Shown piece by piece: positions 10,480 to 21,420 of a stretch of DNA of 64,000 bases; within the stretch, counting starts at the first letter, position 1; each line of letters begins with the position of its first letter. The notes under the pieces were generated by a model. The model made no database searches, was not told where the DNA came from, and saw only the letters and a list, made by a program, of their open reading frames with translations. The position numbers and the translations under genes are program-made. The stretch comes from Dioscorea cayenensis subsp. rotundata. Its lineage: Eukaryota; Streptophyta; Magnoliopsida; Dioscoreales; Dioscoreaceae. The stretch is taken from positions 21,712,419 to 21,776,418 of the forward strand of contig NC_052480.1 of NCBI RefSeq assembly GCF_009730915.1. Direction: 5' to 3'.

Positions 10480-11400
10480 TTTGCATGAATACTGTTGTAA
10501 AGTTGTATATTATTTGTTTGCCTCGTGAAACAGAAATTTTGTGCAAGTCCTCCGCAATGGTGAACTTGCAAAAATTATTTTGATAGATATCATTAGTCCT
10601 TCAAGGAGCATTACAAAAGTTGTTGCAGCAATAGTCTAGTGGCAGCACGCTCAACCTTCATATGTAAGGTTGAAAGCTTGACTCTTTTCAATGCATGATG
10701 GTTGAGGCTTAATAATAAATTATTATATATTATTTATTCGTATGAATATTGTTGCAAAGTTACATATTATTTGTTTGCCTTGTGAAACAAAAATTTTGTG
10801 CAAGTCCTCTGCAATGATGAACTTGCAAAATTGTTTTAATAGTTATCATCAATACCAAAAGTCCACTGCAATGATGAACTTGCAAAAATTGTTTTAATAG
10901 TTATCATCAATACCAGAAGGGGTGTTATAGAAGTTGTTGCAACAATAGTCTAGTGGTAGCACATTTGACATGTGGAAAGTCGAGAGTTTGACTCCTTCCA
11001 TTGCATGACGGTTGATGCTTAATAATAGAAAATTGTTGTATATTATTTGTTTGTATGGATACTATTACAAAGGAACATATTATTTATTTGCCTTGTGAAA
11101 TAGGAATTGGCGCGAGTTCTCCGCAAAGGTGAACTTGCAAAAATTGTTTTGATAGATTATTACCAGTGCTTCAAAAAGCATTACAAAAGTTGCTGTGGCA
11201 ATAGTCTAGTAGTAGCACACTTGACGCTCATATGAAAAGTCGAGGGTTTGATTATTATTTTGATAGTTATCATCAGTGCTTTGAGAAGCATTATAGAAGT
11301 TGTTGCGGCTATAGTCCAATAGTGACACACTTGATGCTCATATGGAAGGTGAAGAGTTTCACTCTTTCCAATGCATAGTTGCATAATAATAAAAATTGTG
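10480..11400 (+). repeat. Array of SINE-like units with tRNA-type boxes
   Basis: About four related units are arranged head to tail. Each core has an A-box-like stretch (TCTAGTGGTAGCAC and variants) about 45 bases before a B-box-like stretch (GAGTTTGACTCC and variants), then a shared tail (ATGGTTGATGCTTAATAATA). Cores lie at about 10628-10700, 10941-11014, 11196-11259 and 11303-11377. Upstream of each core is a shared segment with TTATTTGTTTGCC and GAACTTGCAAAAATTG. The unit around 10800-10910 has an internal partial duplication. None can fold as a functional tRNA. Confidence 0.7.
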
Positions 11401-12216
11401 TATAGGTGAGTTATTCACATTATTTAAAAAACATTAAATTTGTAGTTTTGAACAAAAGCACACTATATCTGTTTTTTATAAAATAAATATTTCTCAAAAA
11501 AATATGTTTGAATGTTTTTGAAGTGTTGAGGAAAAAAACTATAAACAAGTTCGGATAAAATCATTGTTTGATTCATATTTAAATAATTTATATATATTAG
11601 TGAAATTATTTTTATATAAAAATTATAATTCATTGTGTTATATATATAGATCCTAAATATGACATATTTGATATGATAATGTAATGAAATCTCATATATC
11701 ATATAATAATATAAAGAAATATGATTTTTATTATTAAAATAGATCCTAAATATGACATATCAATATTAGAAAGAATTTATAATTTATAATTAATGAAATT
11801 TATTATTACTATAAATGTTATACACGAAGATTCATATCCAATTTTGTTCTTTTTTATTATAACTTGAATGAAGATATGTTCGCATAAATTCTCAAGTGCT
11901 TTTGTAAATTTGATATTAAGTGACCATATCCAAATATTAATTAGTTGATATTTTCATGATAAAAAAAATTAAGGAAAAGATGAAATCTGTAGTTTTTTAC
12001 TGTCGATGTTTTGATCAAGATCCTCTCCAATATTCATCCTAAAATTTCAAATTAAGATTAAGAATATAAACATAAGTTCACTAATTAATCTTTCTATCAA
12101 CAATGTTAATTAAGATTTTAATCAAATCATGGCATCTCCAATCCTACTCAAATTTTTTTTTAGGCTTTCAAACATGCTAACCTTTGATATGAGTAGTGGC
12201 AATCAAAATCGGGGGT
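11401..12216. other. AT-rich intergenic DNA
   Basis: I see no supportable gene. The small minus-strand ORF at 11463-11702 is very AT-rich and has no recognisable features. Short local repeats of TAAATATGACATAT occur near 11650 and 11745. Confidence 0.5.
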
Positions 12217-12221
12217 AAAAT

Positions 12222-12652
12222 TGTAACGCATAAGTGGAGGTGAGAGCAGACACTAGAAGACACACCTAATATAAAAGGATGTTCCCTATTTATATGCACA
12301 TATGGAATTCATTTACTAACCGATGTGGGAATAAAGGGGTTCATTACATTACCCCATCGGCCAAAGACTTTTGGCCTCATTAGTCCGGGTTAATTTGGAT
12401 GTCGGACTCTGGGGCTAAACTCTGGCACCCACACGAGGGTTTCACCTGTTCTGCGCACCTGTCACAGCCTGACGCGGTCCCTAGCCCTAATGTACCCATA
12501 CACCAGCTCTCAACGAAAGCACCATTGTAACACATAAGTGGAGGTGACACCGGACACAAAAAGACGCGCCTAATGATGAAGAATGTCCTCCACTTATAAG
12601 CACATATAGAGTCTATCGACTAGTAGATGTCAGACTAAAGGGGTTCATTACA
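12222..12652 (-). mobile_element. TRIM retrotransposon (431 bp) with perfect TSD
   Basis: Two direct repeats of exactly 127 bp (12222-12348 and 12526-12652) both start TGTAAC and end TTACA, and they enclose 177 bp of non-coding DNA. The 5-bp target-site duplication AAAAT is perfect (12217-12221 and 12653-12657). Read on the minus strand, the base next but one to the LTR begins TGGTGCTTTCGTTGAGAG, a plausible primer-binding site, so the element points left. These are the diagnostic features of a terminal-repeat retrotransposon in miniature. It has no coding capacity and depends on an autonomous partner. Confidence 0.9.
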
Positions 12653-12849
12653 AAAATCTACTTATTATTGTTATCACAACTTGTTGAAGCCAAGTTCATG
12701 ATCAGTAGTGAGACTTTCATTGATCATGATGGAATGTTTTTATTTAAAGACGTACAAAATCTTTAGTTTCAATATAAATGGTGGTGATCACATTTGAAGC
12801 TCATTTGCTCTTAGAAAAATTTGTAAGTTAGGGGCAGAATCTATGGATT

Positions 12850-12903
12850 GATTATTTTTGTTTCCATCATCAATTTGATTATTTTTGTTTCCATCATCAA
12901 TTT
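12850..12903. repeat. 27-bp tandem duplication
   Basis: Two identical 27-base units lie side by side (12850-12876 and 12877-12903). The flanking DNA is non-coding. Confidence 0.85.
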
Positions 12904-12909
12904 GATGAT

Positions 12910-13618
12910 GATTGAATAGTGAAATCTTTTATGATCTCATTGAATGGTGAAGAGCATGTATGTAGTTTGATATTATCATTTAAAAAATCAAAAATAGAGG
13001 GGAATTTATTGCTAAAAAATTCAAGGATGTGTCGGGAAATTTGGATATTTCCAAATCATATTGAGCACAATTTTTATTTGATTGTCAAGCTAATAATGTG
13101 ATTGGGATGTAACATTGTCTTAATTGGTTAGCTAAGAATTTTTCATTACAAATTATCTTTTTCTTAAATTACCCCCATATAATAAGTGCAAAATATATCA
13201 AAGCACATACAGTTTGGAGTAAATATCAAATTTGTTTAATAATAAATATTTATTATTATTAAAAAAATAAATTTTTGGTTTTTATTAATATTAATTGACT
13301 CAAGCCTACTTATTTTAAATATATATAAAGTTTCCTCTAACTTCATATTTAAAAAATAAAATTAATCTCAAATAATGTTTGAATATATTTTTATATAAAA
13401 GATGTGTCTTATTTCAAAACAAGCTGGTAAGACACATTATAGAAGTAATTAAAACATTCTATCATTATCTTAGAGAAGAACAATCATTTTTTTTTAGAAA
13501 TTTGATATTTTTAAGATTTTATTGTATTTTAAAGATATATTAGGAAAAGAATTTACATTCCTTCTGGAATGTAAGATTATCACCTATTGAGTTGGTAATC
13601 ATATTGTAGTAATATTAA
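12910..13618. other. Intergenic DNA left of the CACTA element
   Basis: AT-rich with no supportable gene. The last 80 bases are probably part of an older small element that the CACTA transposon split, because the sequence right of the transposon ends in a terminal-repeat-like stretch near 16885-16907. Confidence 0.4.
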
Positions 13619-13659
13619 CCACACTACAAGAAAACATAGGCACCATAGACGAAATCTTT

Positions 13660-14410
13660 CTAACGGAATTTTTCCATGGGTGAAAGTTAATATCACCAAC
13701 GGATTTTGTGACGGAATTCCAACGGAAAGGATTTGGCACCTACGAAGACATTAGTGACGGAAATTTATATTATCACCAACGGAATATTCCATTGGTGATA
13801 GTTTCCGTGGGAAATTTCGTTGGTGAAAATTATTAATTTTTTCTTAAGCTTTAAAATATTTTTTAATATATTTGTAATAGAATTTTGAATTTTCACCTAC
13901 GGAATTTTTTTACTATCACTAACGAAATTTAGTATTATTACCAACGAAAATTTTAAATTATTACCGACTGAATTTGGTGCTATCATCAACGGAATTGAGC
14001 ATTTTTACCAACGGAATTGTTTACTATCACCGACATAATTCTTGTATTATCACCAACAGAATTTGTTATTATCACCGACAGAATTTAGTATTATCACCAA
14101 CGGAATTTTTGGATTATTACCAACGGAATTTGGTATTGTATTATCACCAATGGAATTTATCACTTTTACCAAAGGAATTTTGTATTATCATCAATGGAAT
14201 TTTTTGGTTATTACTAACGGAATTTCGTATTATCAATAACGGAATTGAGCACTTTTACCAACGGAATTGTTTATTATCACGGACAGAATTCTTGTATTAT
14301 CACCAATGGAATTTTTTATTATCACCCACGGAATTTAATATTATCAACCACAGAATTTTTGGATTATCACCAACGGAATTTGGAACTATCACCAACGGAA
14401 TTTATAATTC
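13660..14410. repeat. Left subterminal repeats of the CACTA element
   Basis: More than 20 copies of a short motif around ACCAACGGAATT occur, mostly 20-35 bases apart. In CACTA elements such repeats bind the transposase (TnpA-type). The long ORFs read through them (for example 13974-14441) are artefacts of the repeat. Confidence 0.85.
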
Positions 14411-14688
14411 CAATTTTAAGATAATGATATATGATATTTAATTTTTCTATATATATAACTCATTATCCACACAACAAAGTTCCTTTGATGCTTTCTAAGC
14501 CCTAATTCTTTCTAAGCCCTTCCTTTTTTTCTCTTTCTAAGTAACGACGCCACCAGGTGCAGCTCTGCCGATGCTGGAGCTCAGCCATCCTCGCAAGCTG
14601 CTCTAGTCCTTCTTCTCCAAAGAGCGAAAGAGATCTTTGGATCTGTAGATCTCTATGAGGTTTGAGTCCTTCTTCTCTCTCAATATCA

Positions 14689-14980
14689 AATCGGGAGTCT
14701 GTGAGGCGCTCTAAAAGAAGAAATCAAGCACATCTGAGTGAGCTTGAGACCCAAGTTTAGATTTACAAGATCTGATTCAGTTATGTGGTAATTTTGTGTT
14801 TGTAAGTGAATACTATGAGCCATCTGACAAGTTTTGAATTTCTTAACACATAGGTTTCACAACTAAGAGTTGAGAAGTCATCATTATTGAAGCACCTTAC
14901 AGATATGAATCAAAAATACAATGAAGCTACAGTTGATAACAGAATTTTGAAGGCAGATGTGGAAAACTTTGAGAGCGAAG
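14689..14980 (+). pseudogene. Captured bZIP (Opaque-2/group C-like) exons inside the CACTA element
   Basis: Two exon-like blocks encode the heart of a bZIP domain. Block 1 (14689-14754) reads NRESVRRSKRRNQAHL plus SELETQ, the basic region with the invariant Asn and Arg spacing. It ends at a GT (14755). Block 2 (14854-14980) follows ACACATAG and reads [20 protein letters not shown] and onward through [16 protein letters not shown], with leucine-zipper heptads. It ends before GTAATG. Block 1 to block 2 keeps frame, and the wording matches group C bZIPs (Opaque-2/BZO2H type) at the usual exon junction. No start codon, activation region or rest of the gene is present, so this is a captured fragment. 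Similarity is by recall, not by search. Confidence 0.8.
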
Positions 14981-15429
14981 GTAATGCATATAAACTCTGA
15001 ATGTGTATGCGCTCCCATGTTTTGGAATTAATAATTTTTTAATAGTGGAGTGATTTTATTCTAAGTATTATGTCATTGTGTGCATGATACTAATGGGTAG
15101 GAGAGAAGGCTAAAGAAATAGAAAAATAAATAGGCCACAAGCTTTTGCATATGGGAAGGCATGAAATGTAGATTAATTATAGGAGAAAATATAAAGGTGT
15201 ATTGCAGTTATCAAAATTACTATTCTCATTTATTATTATTTGCCATATGATTGGTCCTTAGTTGATCAAAAACTGATTGAAAATTTATGGATTTGGCTTG
15301 AATACTCAAGTAAATCTTTTTCATGGAGGATAAGTAGGAAGCATTGTATGATGGAAGAGTGATAGAAAGTGACAGCACACCTATTATATATCTATGTGTA
15401 GGCAACCCAATTAAATTGGAAGCCAACAT

Positions 15430-16075
15430 ACGGAGAAGTGTTTAATCACATACACAAGCATGACAAATGTCGTGGTAATTATGTTGATAACAAGTCTAAA
15501 TCCGTGAGTGTAAGTAAATTGGTTTCATAATTATATTCTAATTATTAATATACAATTTTTATTTCTAATGAATTAATAATTCTTTTATTATCTTAATCAT
15601 ACCACTTATAAGAATTTTATGTTTTTGTAGAAATCTTATACTTCTTCAATGAGCCAAAAATATGGTGTCGATGAATCTTTTCATTCTGAATTTAACCCAC
15701 AAGCATGGTGTGATGCAATTGGAGGAATGGAGACTACGCGTACACATGTGTATGGATTCCGAACCACGCCACGTGGGGAAAAAAATAATTTCTCCTCAAT
15801 TTAGTATTGGGGAAGGCTCCTATTCATCGGCTTGTAGTCCATTAGTTGAAGCTCCACGTCCTTCTGTTGAAGTTGATAATCTACGGGAAGAAGTAGTGAC
15901 TGTGAAGAATAATTTACAGAGCTTTGAGGATTCTCAGAATAAAATCAAGACATTTTTGTATCGCATTACTGAGATGTTAAATCCTGCAACATTTGGTAGA
16001 AATCCTGGATTTTCTCAAATTGGAATGAATGACGAAGACCATGAAGATGAAACCACCGATGGTGAAGATTGAATG
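15430..16075 (+). pseudogene. CACTA transposase, C-terminal fragment (Ptta/En-Spm type)
   Basis: The segment near 15440-15510 reads VFNHIHKHDKCRGNYVD, like the conserved THxxxxxxxVD stretch of plant CACTA transposases. An intron (about 15512-15630) is followed by an exon that reads FNPQAWCDAIGGM and VYGFRT, the usual WxxAxGG and VYGxG motifs. A frameshift in the A-run at about 15780 moves to the frame open to 16072. That frame ends with a coiled-coil-like stretch (VDNLREEVVTVKNNLQSFED) and an acidic tail. Only this end of the transposase remains, and it is broken. Confidence 0.7.
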
Positions 16076-16329
16076 TTTGAGAGAGTGATTCTTAGAACTT
16101 GGGTGTTTTATGGTTAATTTTACATATGGCTTCTCTTATGATGTTTTTAAATTTGATGAAACATTGACGGATTTTATCTTAAACAATGTTGGACTTATTT
16201 TTTTTAATGAATAAATAATGTTAGACATTATAAACAGTTTCTGAAATAGCATTGGTAATATATATGTGGTACAAGGAAATAAAACTGGAGAAATGAATTA
16301 ATTCAAAAATAGTATTAGAGACAAAATTT

Positions 16330-16760
16330 TATGGATAATGAAAATAATTAGTGATGGAATTCCATTGGTAATTAGTACCTTTAGTGACGGAATTCCATGG
16401 ATGATAAACATTGTTAGTGACAAAATTCCGTCGGTAATGAAAACCATCAGTAAAGGAATTCCGTGGGTGATAAACATTTTCAATGATGGAATTCCGTTGG
16501 TGTTGATAACAATCAATGACGAAATTCCGTGGGTGATAAGCACTTTCAATGACAGAATTCCGTTGGTGATAAACACTTTCAGTGACAAAATTCTGTGGGT
16601 GAAAAACACTTTTGGTAACGGAATATTCCGTCACTAATACTTCAACATCACCGACGGAATTATGTTTACCAACGGAATAGTATTACCCAGTTCATTATTA
16701 CCAACAGAAATTTCCAATGGTGAAAGTCATCACCCACGGAATTTGATCTTTCAATGATGG
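16330..16760. repeat. Right subterminal repeats of the CACTA element
   Basis: About ten units are built on GGAATTCCGTKGGTGATAA, which contains the palindrome ACGGAATTCCGT in its best copies. They are inverted relative to the left-end repeats. All long ORFs on both strands here come from the repeat. Confidence 0.85.
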
Positions 16761-16799
16761 AAATTTTCATCCATGATGCCCTGTTTTCTTGTAGTGCCA

Positions 16800-17463
16800 A
16801 TTTATGATCAAATTCTGAGAATAAGATATTCCTCTTCTATACAACCAAACGAAGTAATATACATTACCTGGTCTGCATTCCGGCCCCCAACCAAACGGCC
16901 CCTAAAGGTGTGTGGAGTCTTGATCCACTTATTTGACTAAGTTAAATAAAAATGAAACAATAAAATAAATTAAAAATAACTAATCTCGAAGATTAGGTAA
17001 GAAAGATAGACTAAAGTTGCTCAGTAGTCGTGCTTTTTTTTTCCTCTCAAAGAGAGAAACACGTTCTCTAAATGATAATGATGATTGCAAGTCACTCTTT
17101 TTCTCCCAATATTTCAAGCTGCTCCTTGACAACTATAAAAGATTTATCCATCTCCTCTAGAGAGGGTATAGAATCTAGCACTTTTGTGCCAAATGAAAGG
17201 AGTCGTTTCTCAATTTTGCGTCGGATGAAAAGAGTCATTCCTCTCCTTCTTGTAGTGTTTTTAACGCTCGTATTTCTTCCCTTATTAGTTTGAACTATTT
17301 TTCACTCTTGTAAATGCTTTGAGATATTTTCTAAGCCTGCTAAATTATTGAGCACTTCATAAATTTTGTCCCATTGAAAATACCCTAAAAGATTAAAGAA
17401 TAAAAGAATGAAATAAATAACGAAAATCAGCTAATAAATATAATTTGAGGGTGTTTTTTTTAC

Positions 17464-17464
<1 letters not shown>
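16800..17464. other. Intergenic DNA
   Basis: No gene is supportable. A terminal-repeat-like stretch (GGGGCCGTTTGGTTGGGGG read on the minus strand, about 16888-16906) is probably the right end of an older MITE into which the CACTA element inserted. The ORF 17072-17293 lacks any recognisable feature. Confidence 0.4.

Positions 17465-17537
<73 letters not shown>
17465..17537. repeat. (AAT)n microsatellite, about 24 repeats
   Basis: An uninterrupted run of AAT/ATA trinucleotides about 73 bp long. Poly-Leu and poly-Tyr ORFs over it on the minus strand are artefacts. Confidence 0.95.
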
Positions 17538-17728
17538 GAGAGGGAAAGAGGGAAAGAACAAAGACCAAAAAAAGAAAAAGATGAAGAAAAAATGAAAAGG
17601 GGTTCTTGTTGCAAAGTGCAAAACCTGTGGGCTTATAGATGATATGGATGTGTTGATAATAAGAATATAAAAGGGTTTTATAATAAAGGAAAGAAAGACA
17701 CCAATAAATCTAAAGGGGTAAGCCAACC

Positions 17729-18653
17729 AATGTTTTCAAAACCGGATCGGGAAGTGAACCGGCCAATCAACTTGGTCATGGATCAATTGGTTTGACCGAA
17801 TGACCCGATTTGGTTGAACCGGATGACGTAATAATTATATTGATATATTATATATATATATTATATATTATATATATTCTCCAAAATAAAAATAAAAAAG
17901 AGAAGCAATAAAAAAAAGCTATGAAATCTTTTTCCTAACTAAAAAAAACTGATTTCAAGCTGCTCAAAAACCATGCGGGATTGATCCGGTCCAAGAGAAG
18001 CGAAAGCCGGAGATCACTTGGCCCATTGTTGGGCTCTTTTCCGAACTCCAAACTAGTCGAAAATGTCAGCCTTCTTCTCCTTGAGCGCTTCCCATGGCTT
18101 CCACCTTCTCTATAGTCTTTAGCAGCAATGCCACAACCTCCATCGAAGCTAAGATTCACGTTAGTATCTTGTTCAGTGCTAATAGGAGTAGTCCCTACTG
18201 GAGCTTTGTGATTCTTAGCGAGTTAAGCTGTCAAATAATGGAGGTGTTTCTCGAGAAGTAGTTCGCAATGTTGTTGTCGTTGCAATGGAGAAGAGTGACG
18301 AGGTTTTGGAAGCAAGAAGTCCTTTGGATTTGGGTTCTTCATGTGGAGATGGTGGAAATGGGAAGGTCCCTTCTTGAGGTGGTGGTGGCGACTGTGATGA
18401 TTACTTTGGTGATCAAGGTGGGGAAGAAGAACAGGGGAGAGCGGGGTCGTAAGTGAATCTTAACTTAAACTTTAAAACAAAATTCAGAACTGGGGTCAAC
18501 CAGGGTCCGGTCAAACCGGCCGGTTCGCCGAGTTTGACCGGTTTTGACAGGGTTGACTCCCAGTCAACGAGCTCCATAGAACTGGACCGGGGTACTGGCC
18601 GGTTCCCGGTTTTGCCGGCCCGATCGCCGGTCCGGTCCGGTTTTGAAAACATT
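17729..18653. mobile_element. Inverted-repeat transposon (925 bp) with captured gene fragment
   Basis: A perfect 17-bp terminal inverted repeat, AATGTTTTCAAAACCGG, lies at 17729-17745 and, reversed, at 18637-18653. The subterminal DNA on both sides is rich in CCGGT and GACCGG motifs. The middle (about 18060-18450) is GC-richer than its surroundings and codes for protein-like sequence, so a host fragment seems to have been picked up. I could not find a clean target-site duplication, so the superfamily (Mutator-like or hAT-like) is not assigned. Confidence 0.65.
18094..18450 (+). pseudogene. Captured 5' portion of a plastid-protein-like gene
   Basis: From ATG 18094 the frame reads MASTFSIVFSSNATTSIEAK and continues to a stop at 18261. 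It is rich in Ser/Thr with few acids, like a chloroplast transit peptide. Near 18238 the coding sense moves to another frame that reads NNGGVSREVVRNVVVVAMEK, SDEVLEARSPLDLGSSCGDG and an acidic, Gly-rich stretch containing DDYFGDQGGEEE. That layout recalls the N-terminal part of RETICULATA-related (DUF3411) chloroplast proteins, but this is memory and weak. At least one frameshift and one stop (after GNGKVPS) make it non-functional. Confidence 0.5.
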
Positions 18654-18726
18654 AAAGGCAACAAAATAATCAAGGAATAAAAAAAGAAAAAAAAAACAAA
18701 GTTACTTGGGTAACTTTAATGCTAAG

Positions 18727-18728
<2 letters not shown>

Positions 18729-18768
<40 letters not shown>

Positions 18769-18769
18769 T
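18729..18769. repeat. (AT)13(GT)7 compound microsatellite
   Basis: A run of AT dinucleotides passes directly into GT dinucleotides. Confidence 0.95.
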
Positions 18770-19049
18770 GATGTTTAACTAAGAAAAGGTTATTACATGC
18801 ATGCCATTACTTGCCGCCAAGATAGCATGGAAACCCCAAAGAAAAAGAAAATCAATGAGATGAAAGGCAAATAGTGAATTGCCTTGAATAAATAGGAAAC
18901 TCTTGAAGTGCTTGTACTTTATCTTGGGTCAACTATATTTAGGGGGCCTCATAAATAAATGTGGATCCCACCCACACAATTAAAAGAATGACCTTATGTC
19001 AATTGAGAGAGTTTTTTTTTTTTTTTGAAGGTGGGAATATCAACTATAG

Positions 19050-20499
19050 CATGTTAATACTTTTGTCTCTCACTGTTAAACCTTGTTTGTTATCTAGTAA
19101 AGGATACAATAGTGATAGTTCCGGTAGCTTAGTGTGTTTAGGGGAGTCACTCAATCTCACAAGAATATAAAGCGCACACATACAATAAAGCAAGAGAAAG
19201 AAGACACACAAGTTGATTACCCAGTTCGGCACATCTGGGGGGCCAAGCCTAGAAAAACAATTTACTAATAGAGGTGACAGAATAAAGAGTACAACACTCC
19301 TTTACTTACTCACGACAAAGAATACCCTCTTAAGATTGCCCGATGCCCACTCTCCTCAACCCTCACCAAAGGGTCTCTTCTCTCACTTGTGGCTCATCCT
19401 AAATCTTCAAGCATGATATTTTATACAGACGCATCTACGTCCATTAGATCCTTCCTCTTTTAGAATTATCCACAGCTTCCTAAATTGAGCACTTTCCAAA
19501 GTTAGATGTTGCAACACCCAGTTGCAACACTACCCACCTTACGGAACATAGCAGAGTTCTAGCCAATTGCAACCGAACTTACGACACCTTCAACCCTCCC
19601 GGTTCCTTCACTCTGCTTCGTAGTAGTTGACTCGTCCCGAGCTCCTCCTGCTTGTAACTGCTTCCTTCCTCACGTCACTTCAGCAGGTCTCCTTACCCAA
19701 GGAACGCGCCTACAAAGGCACAAGCAACCATCTCACCAAATATGGTCACCGAAGATCTCCCGATCTTCTTTCCAAACTTAGTCACAGTTTGGTCTTCCCA
19801 TGTGATCTTCGTTTGAATCATGAAAATATTGTTACTAAACTTGATCTCATCTCATCCAAATTTAGCTTTCAATATCTTCAAGCATGATCTTCAATCATCC
19901 ATGCTTGGATCTTCAAATCTTCAATCAAATCTCAATTAATCTTCAATCAATCCTCCATATATGATTAGTCTCCTTGAATAGCTCCGCCCATAATTATGAC
20001 CTTGAGAATCATATTGGCTTGCCCTTGCCTTTCTTAGTTTGTGTCTTCAAATACCTTCACACCAAACTATGCTCCATGCAATCTTCATGATGATCTTTTA
20101 TTCTTGCCAACAATGGATTATTCCTCTTTTTTAAAACTATATCTCTCATAAAAGAAGTTTTACCAAAAATATGATTTATCATCCCGGATCTTTCCAAGGA
20201 TAGATAAAATTACACCTAAGATAAAACTTACCTTTTTGATAAGATCCCTTTACCTTGATGCGCTTTCCAAAATTTGTTAATCATCACATGAACCATTGAG
20301 AGGAATTTCTTTTAAACATAGTCTACCATTGTGATCTTTTAACCCTCATATCTTCTCATGTCATGTCACCAAGCTTTGGTCACATCATCATCCTAGTCAC
20401 TTCTTCTTTTTGCCAAGTCATCATTGTCACGTCATCTTTCTTTGCCATGTCACCTCTTGGCTTGTCACATAATGCCAATCCATATCTTTAGACCTAACA
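19050..20499 (-). mobile_element. Probable solo LTR or LTR fragment of a copia-type element
   Basis: The right end is CTAACA (20499), so the minus strand would begin TGTTAG. The interior has the stretch ACCCAGTTCGGC...CTGGGGGGCC near 19215-19245, which I recall from plant copia LTR regions. CATGTCAC/GTCATC motifs repeat near 20360-20470. The left boundary is uncertain and no target-site duplication was found. ORFs here (19213-19416, 19627-19887) have no recognisable domain. Confidence 0.4.
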
Positions 20500-21420
20500 G
20501 ATAGTATTCCTGTGAAGGAATAGAACTCCTCCTGATACCTACATCTCATCTTTCCCCATTTTGAGAGGATTCTCATTCTTTAAGTTTTAAATGATGATTT
20601 TATCCCTCTCTTAATGTGCTTCTCTCTTTCTTTCACAAACTTTTTTTCAACATTCTCCACTTTATCATGCATCTAATCTCTCTCCCCATTTCAACACTTC
20701 TAACAAACTTTCTTGATCAACTTCATAGATCTGATCCCAAAAAAAAAAAAAACAACAACAAGGAGCTTGTTAAAAGGTACTAAATCTGACATTATTGATC
20801 ACTTAATTTAATTTTCTTGATGTGTATTACTTATGTTGTTTTTCTCCAAATAATCAAGTTTAAATTATGCCAAAAAAAACGTTTAGCTATTTTTTAAATT
20901 TTCTTAAATCTCCTCTCCATTTGCTTTAATAACTCCCTACACATCATGTTCAAAGCTTGTATTAAATTTCCTGATTAAAACAAACTCAACAAGAAAAGCT
21001 TTGATATATATATATATATATATTTATAGTTTCATTCTGACTGACTTTATTTGTTAAAAAAGTAAATGAATCTTTATAACAATGATGATTATAATGATTT
21101 TGATGATTATTTGATTAGATTTATTAATTAAACCCAGCTTCTTACTACTATAATCTTAGGATCAGAGGGTTGGCAAATACAAACAAACAAAGATTCATTC
21201 AAAGATAATTAAGCATATATTAGTTAAACTAATGGTTTTTGGCTCCACGTAATGGCATTTATACTTATAAGTAATTAGAGTTTTTAAAAAAAGAAATGAT
21301 AATCATATAAATGGCAATAGATTTACCTATCATTTCTTACATGTGATATTTCACTCTTATCTTGTTTGTTGACTCAACGTTTTGTTTGAGTTCCCTTGTA
21401 TTTGCCTTGGTAGGAATTAT
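20500..21420. other. Intergenic DNA
   Basis: AT-rich with a short (AT)n near 21005-21023. I see no gene. Confidence 0.5.

Larger units (their letters stand above)
13622..16796 (+). mobile_element. CACTA (En/Spm) transposon, 3175 bp, non-autonomous
   Basis: The ends are CACTACAAGAAAACA (13622) and its reverse complement TTTTCTTGTAGTG (16796). The 3-bp target-site duplication CCA is perfect (13619-13621 and 16797-16799). Dense subterminal repeats follow the CACTA pattern: ACCAACGGAATTT units on the left (13660-14410), and the inverted GGAATTCCGTGGGTGATAA units with 33-36 bp spacing on the right (16340-16640). The interior holds captured bZIP exons and the tail of a CACTA transposase gene, both broken, so the element needs transposase in trans. 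Confidence 0.95.

Noticed and set aside
10628..11377. tRNA genes
   Set aside because: A- and B-box-like motifs are present, but no cloverleaf, acceptor stem or anticodon stem can be formed; SINE-like repeats fit better.
13974..14441. 155-aa ORF with repeated YHQWNF-type units
   Set aside because: Same cause: left subterminal repeats of the CACTA element, not a protein.
16298..16637. Overlapping ORFs of about 100 aa on both strands with repeated ITNGIPSL-type units
   Set aside because: They are translations of the CACTA subterminal repeats in several frames.
17393..17726. Poly-Tyr and poly-Leu ORFs
   Set aside because: Produced by the (AAT)n microsatellite.
19114..20504. GATAG on both sides as target-site duplication of the LTR-like segment
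   Set aside because: The left copy is not followed by TG, so the LTR boundary would be abnormal; probably chance.
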